A stretch of 64,000 nucleotides of DNA from Gambelia wislizenii (lineage: Eukaryota > Chordata > Lepidosauria > Squamata > Crotaphytidae), in assembly GCA_030847615.1 (NCBI GenBank), contig JAUMIR010000001.1, forward strand, positions 385,560,687 to 385,624,686, in the 5' to 3' direction. The notes under the pieces are model-generated. The model was not told the origin of the DNA. It did no database searches and was given only the letters and a program-made list of their open reading frames with translations. The translations under genes were made by a program, and so were the position numbers. Position 1 is the stretch's first letter. The number at the start of each line of letters is the position of its first letter. Positions 42,405-53,816 of the stretch are shown one piece after another.

Positions 42405-42807
42405 GGTGAGAGCTTTTAGGTAATCTAAAAACTCTTAGGTAATGCTGAGAACGCTAAGCTGTACTTTTAGGTATGGTGTATTTTTGTTTGGTCAGTGAAA
42501 TTCGTGCGCCATTAGGCGCTTGCCTCAGCAACAAGCAGCCTCTCCCAACAGTTTAAAAAAAAAATCAATCTCCCCAGTCAAAATGGCTGTCCAGAAGCTG
42601 CTCTTCTTCTTCTCCCTGGCAGAAAACTGGCCTGGAAACTGGCAGGAAACTGGCTGTCCAGAAGCTGCTCTCCTTCTCCCTGGCAGGAAACTGGCCTGGA
42701 AAGCCTCTGCAAGGAGTTATATAGAGCTAGGCTCCCAGCTCCACCCCCTAGTGACTCGCAGGTGTGACTCACAGGTGTGACTCACAGAAGCCCCACCCCC
42801 TAAGCAA

Positions 42808-43425
42808 CCAAGTCCATCATGTGACTGGGAAGGTGGCGGTCCAGGCCCTATGCAGCATACATTCGGCCACAGCGAGAGCTGCGGGCCAGGCCAGCAGCCA
42901 CTGCGGACCAGTAGGGCTGCCTGTTGATGTGGTTAATGGTTGGCAGTAGGCGGTTCCCATGGGGAATGCTTTAATGGCAGATGTCATGGGAGTAAGTAAG
43001 GGGTCTCCGTTAAGTTCAAGTTTAAGTGCAAATTCAAGTTGAAAGTAGACACCTCCCCTTGCTTATAACATTCACTTGTTTGCAGGGGAGGAGAGAGAGT
43101 CGGGCGGGTCAGGTCGGCCATCATCTCTCTCCTCCATGGGTGTCGGGATTGACCGACAAATAGCCATTGATCTGCATGGGCGGAGCAATGAGAGATCACA
43201 ACCCATACACGGCCACCAACCATTTAGCTTGCAAATTGTGGCCAATTTTATTGCCAACAACAATGTATTACTATTCTACAATGTATTTACTAGCCTGTAT
43301 TTAACCCATGTTTTCCAAAAGATGTAATCAAATATATTGTTAGAAACAATCACAGAGTGTACTTGTCTCGTCTTTGAGGGCAGAAGGGGTGGTATGGTCT
43401 GGGTCCACATTGAGTGTACGAGGTA
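42808..43425 (+). mobile_element. Decayed DIRS 3' end, inverted relative to the intact one
   Basis: From 42808 the plus strand reads SIM-stop-LGRWRSRPYAAYIRP, the last ~20 residues before and around the recombinase nucleophile of the element at 21203-22126. It then follows its 3' region in the same order: GGGCTGCCTGTTGATG, TGGCAGATGTCATGGG, AAGTTCAAGTTTAAGTGCAA, and GGGGTGGTATGGTCTGGGT near the end. Strong divergence shows it is an older copy. It directly abuts the 5' end of the CR1 half. Confidence 0.75.
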
Positions 43426-43882
43426 TTTCTACCTAGCAATCACAGTAAGCATCATTTTGGGGAAGCTTACTAATAGTGTGTCGCAAACGTTTTTTGCAGA
43501 AATAGTGCTATAAATTTACCTCTGCATTAACTATTCAACTGAGCCTAGCAATTCAAACACAACCTACCAATCAAAACATATTCTATTTCACATCAGCATC
43601 CAGAGTTTATTTCACAGTTGTTCACATAACTTTACTAAATATTCCTCTGCTTATAAGCATTTCTCCCCTTTTGGACCAAACAAAGATAGCTGTTGGAAAA
43701 GACCATCTCCTCTGCCCCTTTCTAATTTCAGTTTGTTCACTTCTGCATTATGTAATCTTGTGGCTTTCAAAATAAAACAACTTAAAATGAGCCAACATTA
43801 ATCATTAGATGAAAACCTCATATAGTGTGTGTGTCAAAGATGGGCCAGGTTAGATGATGATGAAAATGATGACAATGATGAT
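43426..43882. other. Unassigned stretch
   Basis: No gene; a (GATGAT)-rich run at 43853-43885 borders the next element. Confidence 0.4.
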
Positions 43883-44425
43883 GATGTGCAGTTTCACTAA
43901 GTTTCTTCTCAAATGTAGCAACCAGTAATTTCAGCAGTTTTCTTCCCACTATGGGAAAGTCTTCAAAAAACATGCAATTTTTGAAGGTACTTGCAATTCG
44001 AGATGAATTCTGCACAAAATTTGCACATGGTTGTTTTACACACAAAACAGCATTTTCTGAACAGAAAACAGCAATTTTTTGCATAGAAAATAATATTTCA
44101 GAGCAGAAATATTAATTCCTGCACAGAAAATGCTGTTTTCTATGCAAATCAACCATGTGCAAATTTTACAAATAACAAATCCCTAATTACAGAATTTTCT
44201 GGGCAGAAAACAGCATTTTCTGGATAGGAATTAATACGTCTGCACTGAAATATTATTTTCTATGCAAAAAAATGCTGTTTTCTATTCAGAAAATGCTGTT
44301 TTGTGTGTAAAACAACCATGTTCATATTGTTCACAGAATAAGTTCTAAACTCTAAAGATTCTCAACACTTGAAAAACATGTTTTTCCACCATTTTTTGGA
44401 ATATTTTTTACTATTCTTTACATCC
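43883..44425 (-). mobile_element. Unrecognised self-complementary element, copy 2
   Basis: Reverse complement of the same family as 50381-50960: shared AGTTTCTTCTCAAATGTAGC, CAGTTTTCTTCCCACTATGG, GATTCTCAACACTTGAAAAA and the terminal TTTACATCC. The interior is made of repeated inverted modules such as CAGAAAACAGCATTTTCTG and AAAATGCTGTTTTCTATGCA, so long stretches can pair. Confidence 0.6.
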
Positions 44426-44474
44426 TTAGTCAGATATTGTTCATAGTTTAAGCGGAGGGACATTGCATCTAGAA

Positions 44475-44693
44475 GATTATCACACTACACTGTTATAGCA
44501 CTATTATTCCACTTTAACTGCTATGACTGTCTCCTCTGGAATCCTGGGATTTGCAGTTTAGGGAGGGACATTTAGAATTCTCAGTCAGAGAGCTCTTAGG
44601 CCTCACTAAACTACAAACCCCAGAATTTCACAGGAGGCAGCCATAGCAGCTAAAGTGGAATAATAGCACTAAAACTGTGTAGTGTGATAAATC
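44475..44693. mobile_element. Foldback MITE, GATTATCACACTACAC ends
   Basis: Left GATTATCACACTACACTGTT, right TGTGTAGTGTGATAAATC; arms of ~85 bases also contain AGCACTATTATTCCACTTTA against its complement and meet at TGCAGTTTAGGGAGG/CCTCACTAAACTACAAACC. Only ~30 bases separate the arms. Probably a hAT-type MITE, but no target duplication was resolved. Confidence 0.7.
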
Positions 44694-45816
44694 CCCTAGC
44701 AATGACAGATTTATGCTAGGTTGTTCCAGTATAATCCACTGGTTCTCTCCTCCCACTCTTCTTACAAAGAAAGAAAGAAACCCTTAGAATTAGACATCTA
44801 TTTGGTACAATGAAGTCCTTGGAGTTCCCTGCACTGCAAGGGCCCCCTGCCGAGGCTATTTGTAATGCAGTGACTGCAACATGCCCAGATACCCTTTAAC
44901 TTCAAAGCTCACTGGCACTCCAGTGAGTGAGATCCAGGAGCAGTTATTGCTGAGCTCAGCTTTGCTGCCCTCTCAAGAATATCATTAGCAAGGGAATGGG
45001 CAAACTGAAGTCTGCAGATTGCATGTTCGGTGCCTTGCAGACATGTTCACTCCTCTTTCCCCTTTGACTTTTCCACATTTTGTTCTGTTACTGCCTGAAA
45101 CTGAAATGTGTTCTACTTTAATTATTATCATGTGAGGGAATCCAAGCTGTTTGCTGAGTGTGGTGAGGGCAAGGCAATGGGATAGCATGGTGCCTGAGAG
45201 TAACTTGGCAGCAGAGGTACTATATTGTGGACACTGCAGCAGGAAGAACAGGGTATGCCTAAGGATTCCTCCACAAGAAGGACTGGCACAAGAAGGATTC
45301 CTCCTTGTGTGACGTTAGCAAAATTCTTCCACCTGTTCATTCAACTGTGGGTTGAATTAGCACAAGGTCCCAACAGAATCCTGGCCTGAGATCCCTCTTT
45401 TTTCATTTTTTTCTTCTTCTGAAGGGCCAAGCCCTCCTCTTTTAAAAACCTGTCTCTAACTTGTACTTTGTTCTCTCTTTCAACCTGCGTCAATCTAAAT
45501 CCCTTTATCTCAGATTTTCCCCCTCCATAATTGGCTCTTCTGACTACACATCTATTTCATTAGCAACTTCCCATTCCCCATTTGGAGTAAAATTGCTCCT
45601 CCTCCTCTGCTTTGTTCCCTTACTACTCAGTCTTGCAGAGCTTTTCTCTCCTTTTATTTTCTCATTAGCTCTAAAGTCTCATGTTCCAGCAGTGGTTGTG
45701 CACTGACTGTGTTTAAATACTGATGTTCATGTACACATTCAATTTTTAGTTTTGTTTCATAAAGAAATATGTTTTATTATTCTAAAGTTCTGCTCAATAA
45801 GCCCTCTTGTTATTTT
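44694..45816. other. Unassigned stretch
   Basis: No gene; pyrimidine-rich around 45390-45460 and 45590-45660. No named repeat. Confidence 0.4.
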
Positions 45817-46090
45817 GGGTGCCCTGGTGGCGCAGTGGTTAAATGCCAATACTGCAAGTCACCACGTTGCAAGTTCGATTCCAGCGGGCTCCAAGATTCG
45901 CTCAGCCTTCCATCCTTTCGTAGGTCGGTAAAATGAGTACCCAGCTTGTGGGGGCAATTAGCTAACACACATTGGAAACTGTTTAATGTAGTGTAGATGT
46001 GTAAATAGCTATTGCTTAAAATAATTTGTAAGCCGCTCTGATAGCCTTGTGGCTGAAGAGCGGGGTATAAATAAATAAATAAATAAATAA
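45817..46090 (+). repeat. tRNA-derived SINE, copy 2
   Basis: Starts GGGTGCCCTGGTGGCGCAGT, B-box AAGTTCGATTCCA, TCAGCCTTCCATCCTTTCGT, and ends GCGGGGTATAAATAAATAAA. The best-preserved of the four copies here. Confidence 0.87.
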
Positions 46091-46344
46091 TTTTCCTACT
46101 CTGATATCCCAGTTCATTTCAAGCTGTGCTAAGACCTGGCATTGCTGCCACTGGTCACTTGCATGGTGCTTGAGAGTAACGTGTCAACAGATTTAGTGCT
46201 CCATAGTCCATGTAGGCTACCTGTGTTCCCAGTGCAGAACTGATTGTAATTGTCAGAGTGAAGATGAATTATGAATAGCCAGTGTGGAACTTTTTTTTTC
46301 CAAGGGGCAAACTGTTTTAAAAGCATTGAACATTATCAAGCCTT

Positions 46345-46472
46345 TAGGTGGAAACTGCCCAGCCCTCCAGAATGCTGTTGAACTTCAGTTCTAGCTAACA
46401 TAGCCAATGGTGAGGAATGATGGGAATAGCAGTTCAGTAATATCTGAAGGGCCACACAGCTCTCACCCCTGA
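46345..46472. mobile_element. hAT-type non-autonomous fragment
   Basis: CCAGCCCTCCAGAATGCTGT, then GATGGGAATAGCAGTTCAGT, ATCTGAAGGGCCACAC and a terminal CTCACCCCTG (reverse of CAGGGGTGAG) resemble the common squamate hAT element ending CAGGGGTGGGGA. A similar eroded piece is at about 61080-61165. Confidence 0.55.
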
Positions 46473-46698
46473 TTTGGTTTATATTTTGTGCAAAAATAGA
46501 TTCCTACATGATAGACAAGAACTCCTAATTTGATTCCTAGCTGTTTATATACACAGTTAAGGAGATTGAAAATGGAAGCCAAAGGAAGGCTTAAGATGTT
46601 TGACCCCATTCTACCTTGTTCAGTTTTGTAGGCCACCATATCCCTGCGGTAAAATCACAACAGCACCCAGCTCTTCATATCAGAGATAACAAGTACTT

Positions 46699-46889
46699 AC
46701 AGTGGATACCAAAATCTGTGAATACTCAAGTCCCATTATATGCAATGGCATAGCAAAATGGTGTCCCTTAAATAAGATGGCAAAATCAAGGTTTGCTTTT
46801 TGGATTATTATTTTTTAAGACTATTTTCAAAGCCGTGAATACTTAAATCCATGGATACCAAATCCATGGATATGGAGGGACAACTGTAT
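46699..46889. mobile_element. Tigger-like MITE
   Basis: Left TACAGTGGATACCAAAATCT, right GGATATGGAGGGACAACTGT then A; TA flanks both ends. Internal ATACCAAATCCATGGATA and AATCTGTGAATACTCAAGTC fit short Tigger derivatives. The right end matches the termini of the hairpin-array elements. Confidence 0.72.
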
Positions 46890-47784
46890 GTTTATATGGT
46901 CCTTTATCCTAAGATACAACAGAGACAAACCAAGAGCCCCTAGTCATCCAGAATTCTTTCCTTCACTTTCAGTTTGCTTCAGCGTCTGATTAACCTCTTG
47001 ATCTTCTAAGCACAAACAAATGTGGAAGCTAAAGCCCTATCCCTTCAGCACTGTGAACTATGTAAAAGTTCTTGAAGAGACCAAAAAAGGAAACTCCAAA
47101 TAGCAGCAACAATTCCAGCATTGTAAACCTCACTAGAAGTTCTCATAAGGGATGGTTGAACTATATCTTCCAAGAGTGTTTACTTCTAAAAATGCTTTGC
47201 TTCTAGGCAGAGACCTCTCTTTCTCTCATTTGGCTGCTGAAGACACCACAAAATGGTCTGTGTAATATTCCCAAGCACCACAAGACACATTTTTAATGCC
47301 TGCTGAGCCCATGTAATGAATACAAGATAACTTATCTTTAAAAAGTAAAGTAATTTTCCATATAAAATACAGAAAACACCACAGAGGCATTTATGCGCAC
47401 AGAAAAAGCACAGCATGAAAGAGAAATTTATACACTCAACTCCTAGATAATCTTGACATACCTATGCCATCTGACTTCAGTCTTAAGTACCTAAGCTGTC
47501 ATCTATTCTGTTCCTTTTGCTCACACTGTCCAGTCATTGAGTTTCAACAGCTGGTTACTGCCATCACATTAATGCTCTAAGCAGACAATTGTCAAACAAT
47601 TGCACATAAAACACCTGCTCTCAGTGGGAAGCCTCAAGATGCTGCTTTGGCAGTAGATCTCCTTTCACAATGCTTAAATCAATGGTTGCTATGTAAAATG
47701 GAAATGTTTTTATCAACATACTTCTGATTACTCCGGAGTAGAGAACTGGGGATTATCAATGGGTACTCTTGTGTTGTTGCACTA
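46890..47784. other. Unassigned stretch
   Basis: No gene or named element seen. Confidence 0.4.
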
Positions 47785-48050
47785 GGGAGCCCTGGTGGCG
47801 CAGTGGTTAAATTCCAGTACTGCAAGCCACCATGTTGCAAGTTTGATCCCAGAGGGCTCCAAGGTTCACTCAGCCTTCCATCCTTTTGTAGGTTGGTAAA
47901 ATGAGTACCCGGCTTGTGGGGGCAATTAGCTAACACACATTGGAAACTGCTTAATACAGTGTAGATGTGTAAAGTGCTTAAACAATTTGTAAGCTGCTCT
48001 GAGAATCTTTGTGGCTGAAGAGTGGGGTATAAATACCGTAAATAAATAAA
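47785..48050 (+). repeat. tRNA-derived SINE, copy 3
   Basis: Starts GGGAGCCCTGGTGGCGCAGT, B-box AGTTTGATCCCA, GTAAAATGAGTACCCGGCTT, ends GGGGTATAAATACCGTAAAT then AAATAAA. Confidence 0.85.
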
Positions 48051-48457
48051 ATTGTTTTCTTATGGGTTTTTCAATAGATCTCTCAGTGCACAAAACCTGC
48101 CATTAATAATTAGAAATAATATCATATTTTCTTTCTCAAGGCCACTTCATATGCGATCATTTTTAATACGTGCATGCCACTTCTGTGCAGAAACTTCTGC
48201 AAGTTCAAGAAACAGAGGAAATGCAAGGAATTTGCTTCCACACCCCCATACCCACAACATGAAAGACATGCCTTCCCCTCACAACCATGATGGAATTACA
48301 AGATGGCTTCCACCACCCCTCTGGAGAGCTCTGCAAATGTTACAGCCAAGAATCAGATGAACTTGCTCTCCAGAGCAGATTACTGGTAGATTCTGAAGAG
48401 CTTTACCAGCTGATTTTCTGCTGCAGCAATGGCACTTCAGAGGAACTAAACATATAG

Positions 48458-48605
48458 AGTGCCCCAAAAGTAGGTATACAGTATAGTGCAGAGTTCTCTC
48501 TCCAACTGTCATTCTGACTCCACCCACATATCTTCTACTCACACATTCTCCCCCCCCCCTCCCATCAACCTTCTAAACCACTGTATACCTACTTTTGGGC
48601 CACCT
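48458..48605. mobile_element. Short MITE, CCCAAAAGTAGGTATACAGT ends
   Basis: Left GCCCCAAAAGTAGGTATACA then GT, right ACTGTATACCTACTTTTGGG then CCACC; about 22-base inverted ends around ~95 bp with a poly-C run. Length and ends suggest a mariner-type MITE; the TA duplication is not clear. Confidence 0.6.
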
Positions 48606-50380
48606 TGCTTGCAACAGTCAACCAGATCTAGGGTTGCCATACCCATGGGTTTAGCCATAGATTATCGAGTTTCTAGACATTCTACCCAGTACCCATTTAG
48701 GCCATCATCTCACCTTATTTTATAAAGAGAGCAAATTGTATCCCATGTAGAACTGGAGTTATGGGGTAAAACATACAGTAAAACTGTTTTCCCAGAAATA
48801 AGCCCGCCTCTGCCTTTGAGTTCAGGTGATGGGTGAAGTCTCACACCTAAAACTGACAATAGGGTTACAGAGTTGAGCTGTCTGTGTGCTGACTGTAAAA
48901 GGTGCAGCAGCTTCAAGGTTTGCAGCAGACTCCCCAGGAGTTCATCTCCTTCCCTTCCAACGTTCCAACTATCTCTAGTTTTACAGTTCTATGGAAAAGA
49001 GTGAGGAAGAAGCAGTGAGACTGCATACATGTCCAAGATGTGCAGTAGCAGCAAATGAGAGTGTGTGAATTCAGCAGGAGCTCCATGGCCACTTTTTTTC
49101 TCTGAACATGCTCTGGAGGGGGAGGAGAAGCAATCAATGACCCAGAGAGTGAGAAAGTGAAAGGGGAGGTGTTTCCTTTTTATTTAAGTAGATGGGGGAA
49201 GGGGCAATGCTTAGGAGGCAGAAGAGAACTGTGCCTTTGCACTTCTTGCTGTAGGAGGATCTTACCTGCTTTCATGAAGGTCTGACGACCTTCCTCTTTG
49301 ATTCATTGGATTAAGCTGCTGAGTGTGCCTAAGGTGGCAAGGATGGGTAGCAACTGATGACAATTTTGTTTTTAGTGTATTATTTTAGTATTTTAGAATT
49401 TTATAGTGTTTTGTTTTGTTTGATTATATGTGTCTGATGTTCTGCCCTTTGGTGAAAAGGGTGTTATAAATAAACGTTGTTGTTGCTGTTCTTAACAACT
49501 TGGGAACCCAGTTACAAATGTTGTTCTTTTTTTCTCTTTTCCTCTCCCCAAGTTTTTGAAAGTGAAATGGTACTTAAAAAATGAACAAAAAAAACACCAA
49601 ACTTTGCTTTGAGCAATGATTGCTGCTACTGGCCCCATCTTCTCTTCCTCTCTTACTCTCCCTTCCCACTGACCCCTCAGCTGAGGGAAGGGAGCCGTGA
49701 GTGACCATCCCCTTGCTTGCATCAGTCTCAAATCCAACAACACGAGGAGGCAGCACAACTGATCAGGCCACAAAGGAGCTCTCATCTATTCCAGAATCAC
49801 AATTTTTAATCCTCTCTTCCTTGTCCTCAAATTCTCTAACTGGCGTAAGTGTGATAGTTGCTTCCTACACATCATCTTACATTAAATTCAACACCCCTTG
49901 ATACTGGGTAGACATAGATAGATATGATCGCCCTGTTGAGTTTCTGCGGCCTGGATGGTCTAGCATTGTTCTTCATAGAATCAGAGTTGGAAGGCTTTAA
50001 GATATCATTCTCATCATAATCATCTCCCCCTCCAAAAAATAAATGGTGACGATTACTTAGTAACATTATTGCGATGATGAAAATTGAGGAGGTAAAGGCT
50101 TTTTAGCAAATAGCAGGCCATCTTTTTTTAGCATCTGAGGTGTTTCTCCTTTTTTCCTTTTAAAAATGGTGCCACTGAGGGGAACTGGTTAGTGAAAACA
50201 ATTCTATAGAAATAAATGAATTAAAGAGGCATTTCCACCAAAAAACTTTAGTAAAATCAGAATGGGACTAGCTGGCACCACACATGTAGTGGTACCCATT
50301 GGAGGGCAGGCAATCAATCATCTTGACAGTCTTTATAGAAACATTCCCAAGCAGCTGTATTGATGCACATCAGTTAATAG
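48606..50380. other. Unassigned stretch with small LINE tails
   Basis: Contains an L2-like tail near 49430-49490 (GGTGTTATAAATAAACGTTG) and a short CR1-like piece at 49976-50000 (CATAGAATCAGAGTTGGAAG, minus). No gene recognised. Confidence 0.45.
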
Positions 50381-50960
50381 GGATGTAAATAATATTTACA
50401 AGTATTTGAAAAATGGTAGAAAAAAAATTCTTTTTTTTTTTCAAGTGTTGAGAAACCCTGACAAGAAAAATCCTGGACTATTGAGAATCTTTGCAATTCT
50501 GTGGAAAATTTGTGCATGATTTTTTGTGTGTGCACAAAACAGCATTTTCTCACAGAAAACAATATCTCTATGCAAAAATATTATTTCCTGTTCATAAAGT
50601 ATTGTTTCCTGTGCCAAAAAAAAAAAGTTGTTTTCTATGAAAAGCAAAAACATGTAAATTTTGAGCAGGAAAAAATCCTCAATTACAGCATTTTCTATAA
50701 ATTAAACAACATTTTATGTTCAGGAAATAATATTCCTGTGTAGAAATGATACTTTCTACACAGAAAATGCTGATTCCTGAGTAGAAAATGCTGTTTGCTA
50801 TGCAAATGAACCACATGTGAATTTTGTGTGCAGCATAAGCCCCGGATTATGAATATCTTTCAAAACTGCATTGTTTTTGAAGACTTTCTTGCAGTGGGAA
50901 GAAAATTGCTAAAATTAGCTGTTGCTTCCTTTGAGAAGAAAATTAATGAAGAATTACATC
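50381..50960 (+). mobile_element. Unrecognised self-complementary element, copy 1
   Basis: About 580 bp from GGATGTAAATAATATTTACA to GAAGAATTACATC; short inverted ends GATGTAA / TTACATC. Interior repeats of CAGAAAATGCTG, TTTTCTATGCAAA, GCATTTTCTCACAGAAAACA and AATATTATTTCCTG occur in both orientations. The inverted copy is at 43883-44425, which supports it being a mobile unit. No coding capacity. Confidence 0.6.
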
Positions 50961-51129
50961 TTTATTAGCTAGTTCTAGCAGCTGTTATCTGCCCCAGAAA
51001 GTTTGTTTGTTTGTTGTAAAGCTAGTGGGTCAAAACCTTCCTATATATATATATATATATGTATATATATTACAGGCTTGTACCTTTTGGGTATTGGTAA
51101 ATAAAATGGCAAATATAGGGTTCTAATGA

Positions 51130-51360
51130 GAATAGAGTAGCATTAGAAGTACGCCATTTATTATTGTTGTTATTTACCACACCAGGAAAGTGCCCTGCAA
51201 CATTGCAGGGTTCCTATTTGGGGATTAATACCCACAACACATCTATGAGATAAATTTGCTGAGAGGCAGTGATGGCCCATGGACACATGATAAGTTCAGT
51301 GATCAAGCAGAGATTTGAACTTGGGTCACTCTGTTTCAAGTCCAATACCTTAAACATTAC
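51130..51360 (-). repeat. Possible CORE/MIR-like SINE remnant
   Basis: GGAAAGTGCCCTGCAACATT, GATTTGAACTTGGGTCACTC and CTTAAACATTAC resemble the reversed B-box end of MIR-like SINEs; weak. Confidence 0.35.
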
Positions 51361-52229
51361 ATTAATTCTCCAGAACTATAGTTCTGAGTTTTAACATATT
51401 TATAGTTTATACAGTTGCTATAAAAATGATAAAAAAGGCTAAAACATATTGTTAGAAAAATGAAACAATTAATTGTTGAATTTACATAAATAGAATAAAT
51501 TAATAATATGCATAATTATGGTGATTTGCATAATACACAAATTAGATGCATGAATCTGAACAGTTGGAGGAAGGCAAAGTGAATGTCTTGCTTTGGGGAG
51601 CGAGTCCTCAGGGCAAGGCACTGTGGGTATTGTGGGTATTGTGTCCTGAAAAGTGGCAACACTAGAGGGGTGCGGCAAGGCCAAACCACACCAGGAGACA
51701 CAATCCGGGGAGGGGTGACACCAGCCTTAAGGATACCACAGGTCCTGGTAGACTGCCTGTGCCACCCTACACACAATATCTGACTCTGGTGGAGGGAGCG
51801 AAAGAGAAATGTGGGCCTGGCTAGCCGTAGAGACAACACTTCTCCACACAGAGCCTTCTTATCCTCTGTCTCACTCTCAAACTGAGATAGAGAGCAGTAG
51901 CCCAGAATGAACTGTACTCTCCTTCCACCTCAAGCAGCTTATAGATAGAAGAAATGCCAATTAGAGATTGCTGTATTAGAATTCCATGCAATCTTTCTGA
52001 ACGGACATGACAACAAGGGGAGGGGATGGGGGATGCTTAATAAATAGCCTATTTAAATTACTATAACTTGCTCTATATCAGAATGCCCTTGAGATATGTT
52101 TGGAAATGGTTTCTGGTAAAAACAGCAACAATAACAACAAGAAAAGAAAAAACAGAGTGGTCTGAAGATTGGTTTGCAATGTGTTATTTACTGAGTGTAC
52201 TATACTTAAATTGAACTTTGCTTTACTTG
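51361..52229. other. Unassigned stretch with a GC-rich island
   Basis: About 51580-51840 is GC-rich with GAGGGGTGCGGCAAGGCCAA and GGGGAGGGGTGACACCAGCC, which looks satellite-like or like an unknown repeat. No gene. Confidence 0.35.
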
Positions 52230-52295
52230 GTTGTGAGCCACCATGAATCTCATGCAGGAAGAAAGCAGGATGAAAAATAAATAAATAAATAAATA
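52230..52295 (+). mobile_element. L2-type LINE tail fragment
   Basis: GGTTGTGAGCCACCATGAAT then GAAAGCAGGATGAAAAATAA and ATAAAT repeats. Confidence 0.55.
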
Positions 52296-52446
52296 ACTGC
52301 ATTGGCTTCCTATTTGTTTCTGGGCACAATTTGAGGTACTGGTTTTGACTTATGAAGTGATGGACAGTTTAGAACTACAGGCATCCCCCAATTTTCAATG
52401 GTCCACTTTTTAAAAAATATATATATTTTTCTTCAGATATCATGCT

Positions 52447-53816
52447 TACCGTATATTCCAGCGTATAAGACGACTGGGAGTATAAGATGACACACACCCC
52501 CATTTCTGAGTTAAAATATAGAGTTTGGGATATATTCACCATATAAGACTACCCCCCACTACCCGCCCTCCCCAAAGCTGTGATCGGGCTCCCAATCACG
52601 GCTTCGGGGAGGGCGGGTGGTGCTGAAAAGCCTCCCCCCACCAGCCAGCCACCCTTCCACCCTCCCTGAAGCCGCGACAGGGAACCCGCATACTGACTGG
52701 GGAATGTGGGAGATGGCTGGCTGGCTAGCTGGCTGGCTAGGGAGATTTCCCAGTCCTGTGATTGCTGAGTCCTCCAGACACCTCCCGTGCCTCCCCATCC
52801 CGCGATGGGTCAGGAAGGACGGGAGCTGGCTGGGAAGCTTCCCCCCCCCCAGCCAGCCTCCCCTCCGAGGTGGCTAGGAAGCTTCCTAGCCACCTTGGAG
52901 GGGAAACTGGCAGGGGGGGAGCTTCCTAGCCAGCTTCCTAGCCACCTTGGAGGGGTAGCTGGCTGGGGGAGGAAGCTTCCTAGACAGCTCCCATCCTTCC
53001 CCAGTCTGGGATGGAGCTGCCAGCCCCATCTCAAACTGGGGACGGACGGGAGCTGGCTAGGAAGTTTCTTAGTCACCTCGGAGGAGTGGCTGGCTGGGAG
53101 GGGGGGGGAGCTTCCTAGCCAGCTCCCATCCTGGCAGCCCCATCTCTGACTCGGGAAGGAGGAGAGATGGCTAGGAATCTTCCTAGTCAACTCCTGTCAT
53201 TCCCAACTCGTGAAGAGCCCATCACGAGTTGGGAAATGCAGCCAGCCAAACCTCCGTGTTTCCCCTGCTTTGTCAGGGGAAACATAGAGGTTTGGCTGGC
53301 TGGCCTCACCCCCCGCCCAGTCTCCTGTGTCTTCGCTCCCTTTGCGAAGGGAGCAAAGATGCAGGAGATGGGCGGCGGGCAAGGCAAACCGCTACATTCG
53401 CCCCTCTCTTCCGCCTTCGCTTCCTTCCCAAACAGGGCGAAGGTGGAGGAAAGGGGCTAATGTATCCACTTTGCCTCACCCACTACCCATCTCCTGCGTC
53501 TTTGCTCCCTTGCGAAGGGAGTGAAGAGGCAGGAGATTAGGCGGCGGGTGAGGCAAACCGCTACATTCACCCCTCTCCTCCACCTTTGATTCCTCCGCAA
53601 AGGGGGCGAAGGCGGAGGAGAGGGCAAATGTACCCGCTTTGCCTCACCTCCCATCCGGTCTCCTGCATCTTCGCTCCCTTTGGGAAGGGAGCAAAGAGGC
53701 AGGAGATCAGGCGGCGGGTGAGGCAAACTGTATACCCAGCGTATAAGACGACACCCTGACTTTTGCGGATATTTTTCTGGTTTTAAAAGTCATCTTATAC
53801 GCCGGAGTATGCGGTA
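52447..53816. mobile_element. DNA element, CCGTATAT...GACGAC ends, with hairpin array
   Basis: Left TACCGTATATTCCAGCGTAT, right TACGCCGGAGTATGCGGTA, TA-flanked; subterminal AAGACGAC and GTCATCTTAT match. The interior (52600-53720) is GC-rich and built from repeated modules: GGAAGCTTCCTAGCCA-type inverted units at 52840-53190, and the hairpin CTCCTGC..TTCGCTCCC / GGGAGC..GAGGCAGGAG three times (53322-53367, 53491-53535, 53660-53705). The same hairpin occurs in the related element at 60152-60358. No transposase. Confidence 0.75.

Larger units (their letters stand above)
40040..42800 (-). mobile_element. CR1 LINE, 5' half only
   Basis: Minus strand, in order: 5' UTR with TATA-like CTCTATATAAC (about 42718-42728) and a duplicated ~70-bp unit (AGAAGCTGCTC... 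CTGGCAGGAAACTGGCCTGG, 42590-42705), ORF1 (42404-41428) and the N-terminal part of ORF2 (41245-40050). The reverse transcriptase, C-terminal domain and 3' UTR are absent: the element ends around 40040. CR1 insertions are normally truncated at the 5' end, so this copy has lost its 3' part by later deletion or another route. Confidence 0.85.

Noticed and set aside
52559..53726. Frames of 60-126 codons with repeated Pro/Ser/Trp motifs
   Set aside because: Translations of the inverted modules in the hairpin-bearing DNA element, open on both strands.
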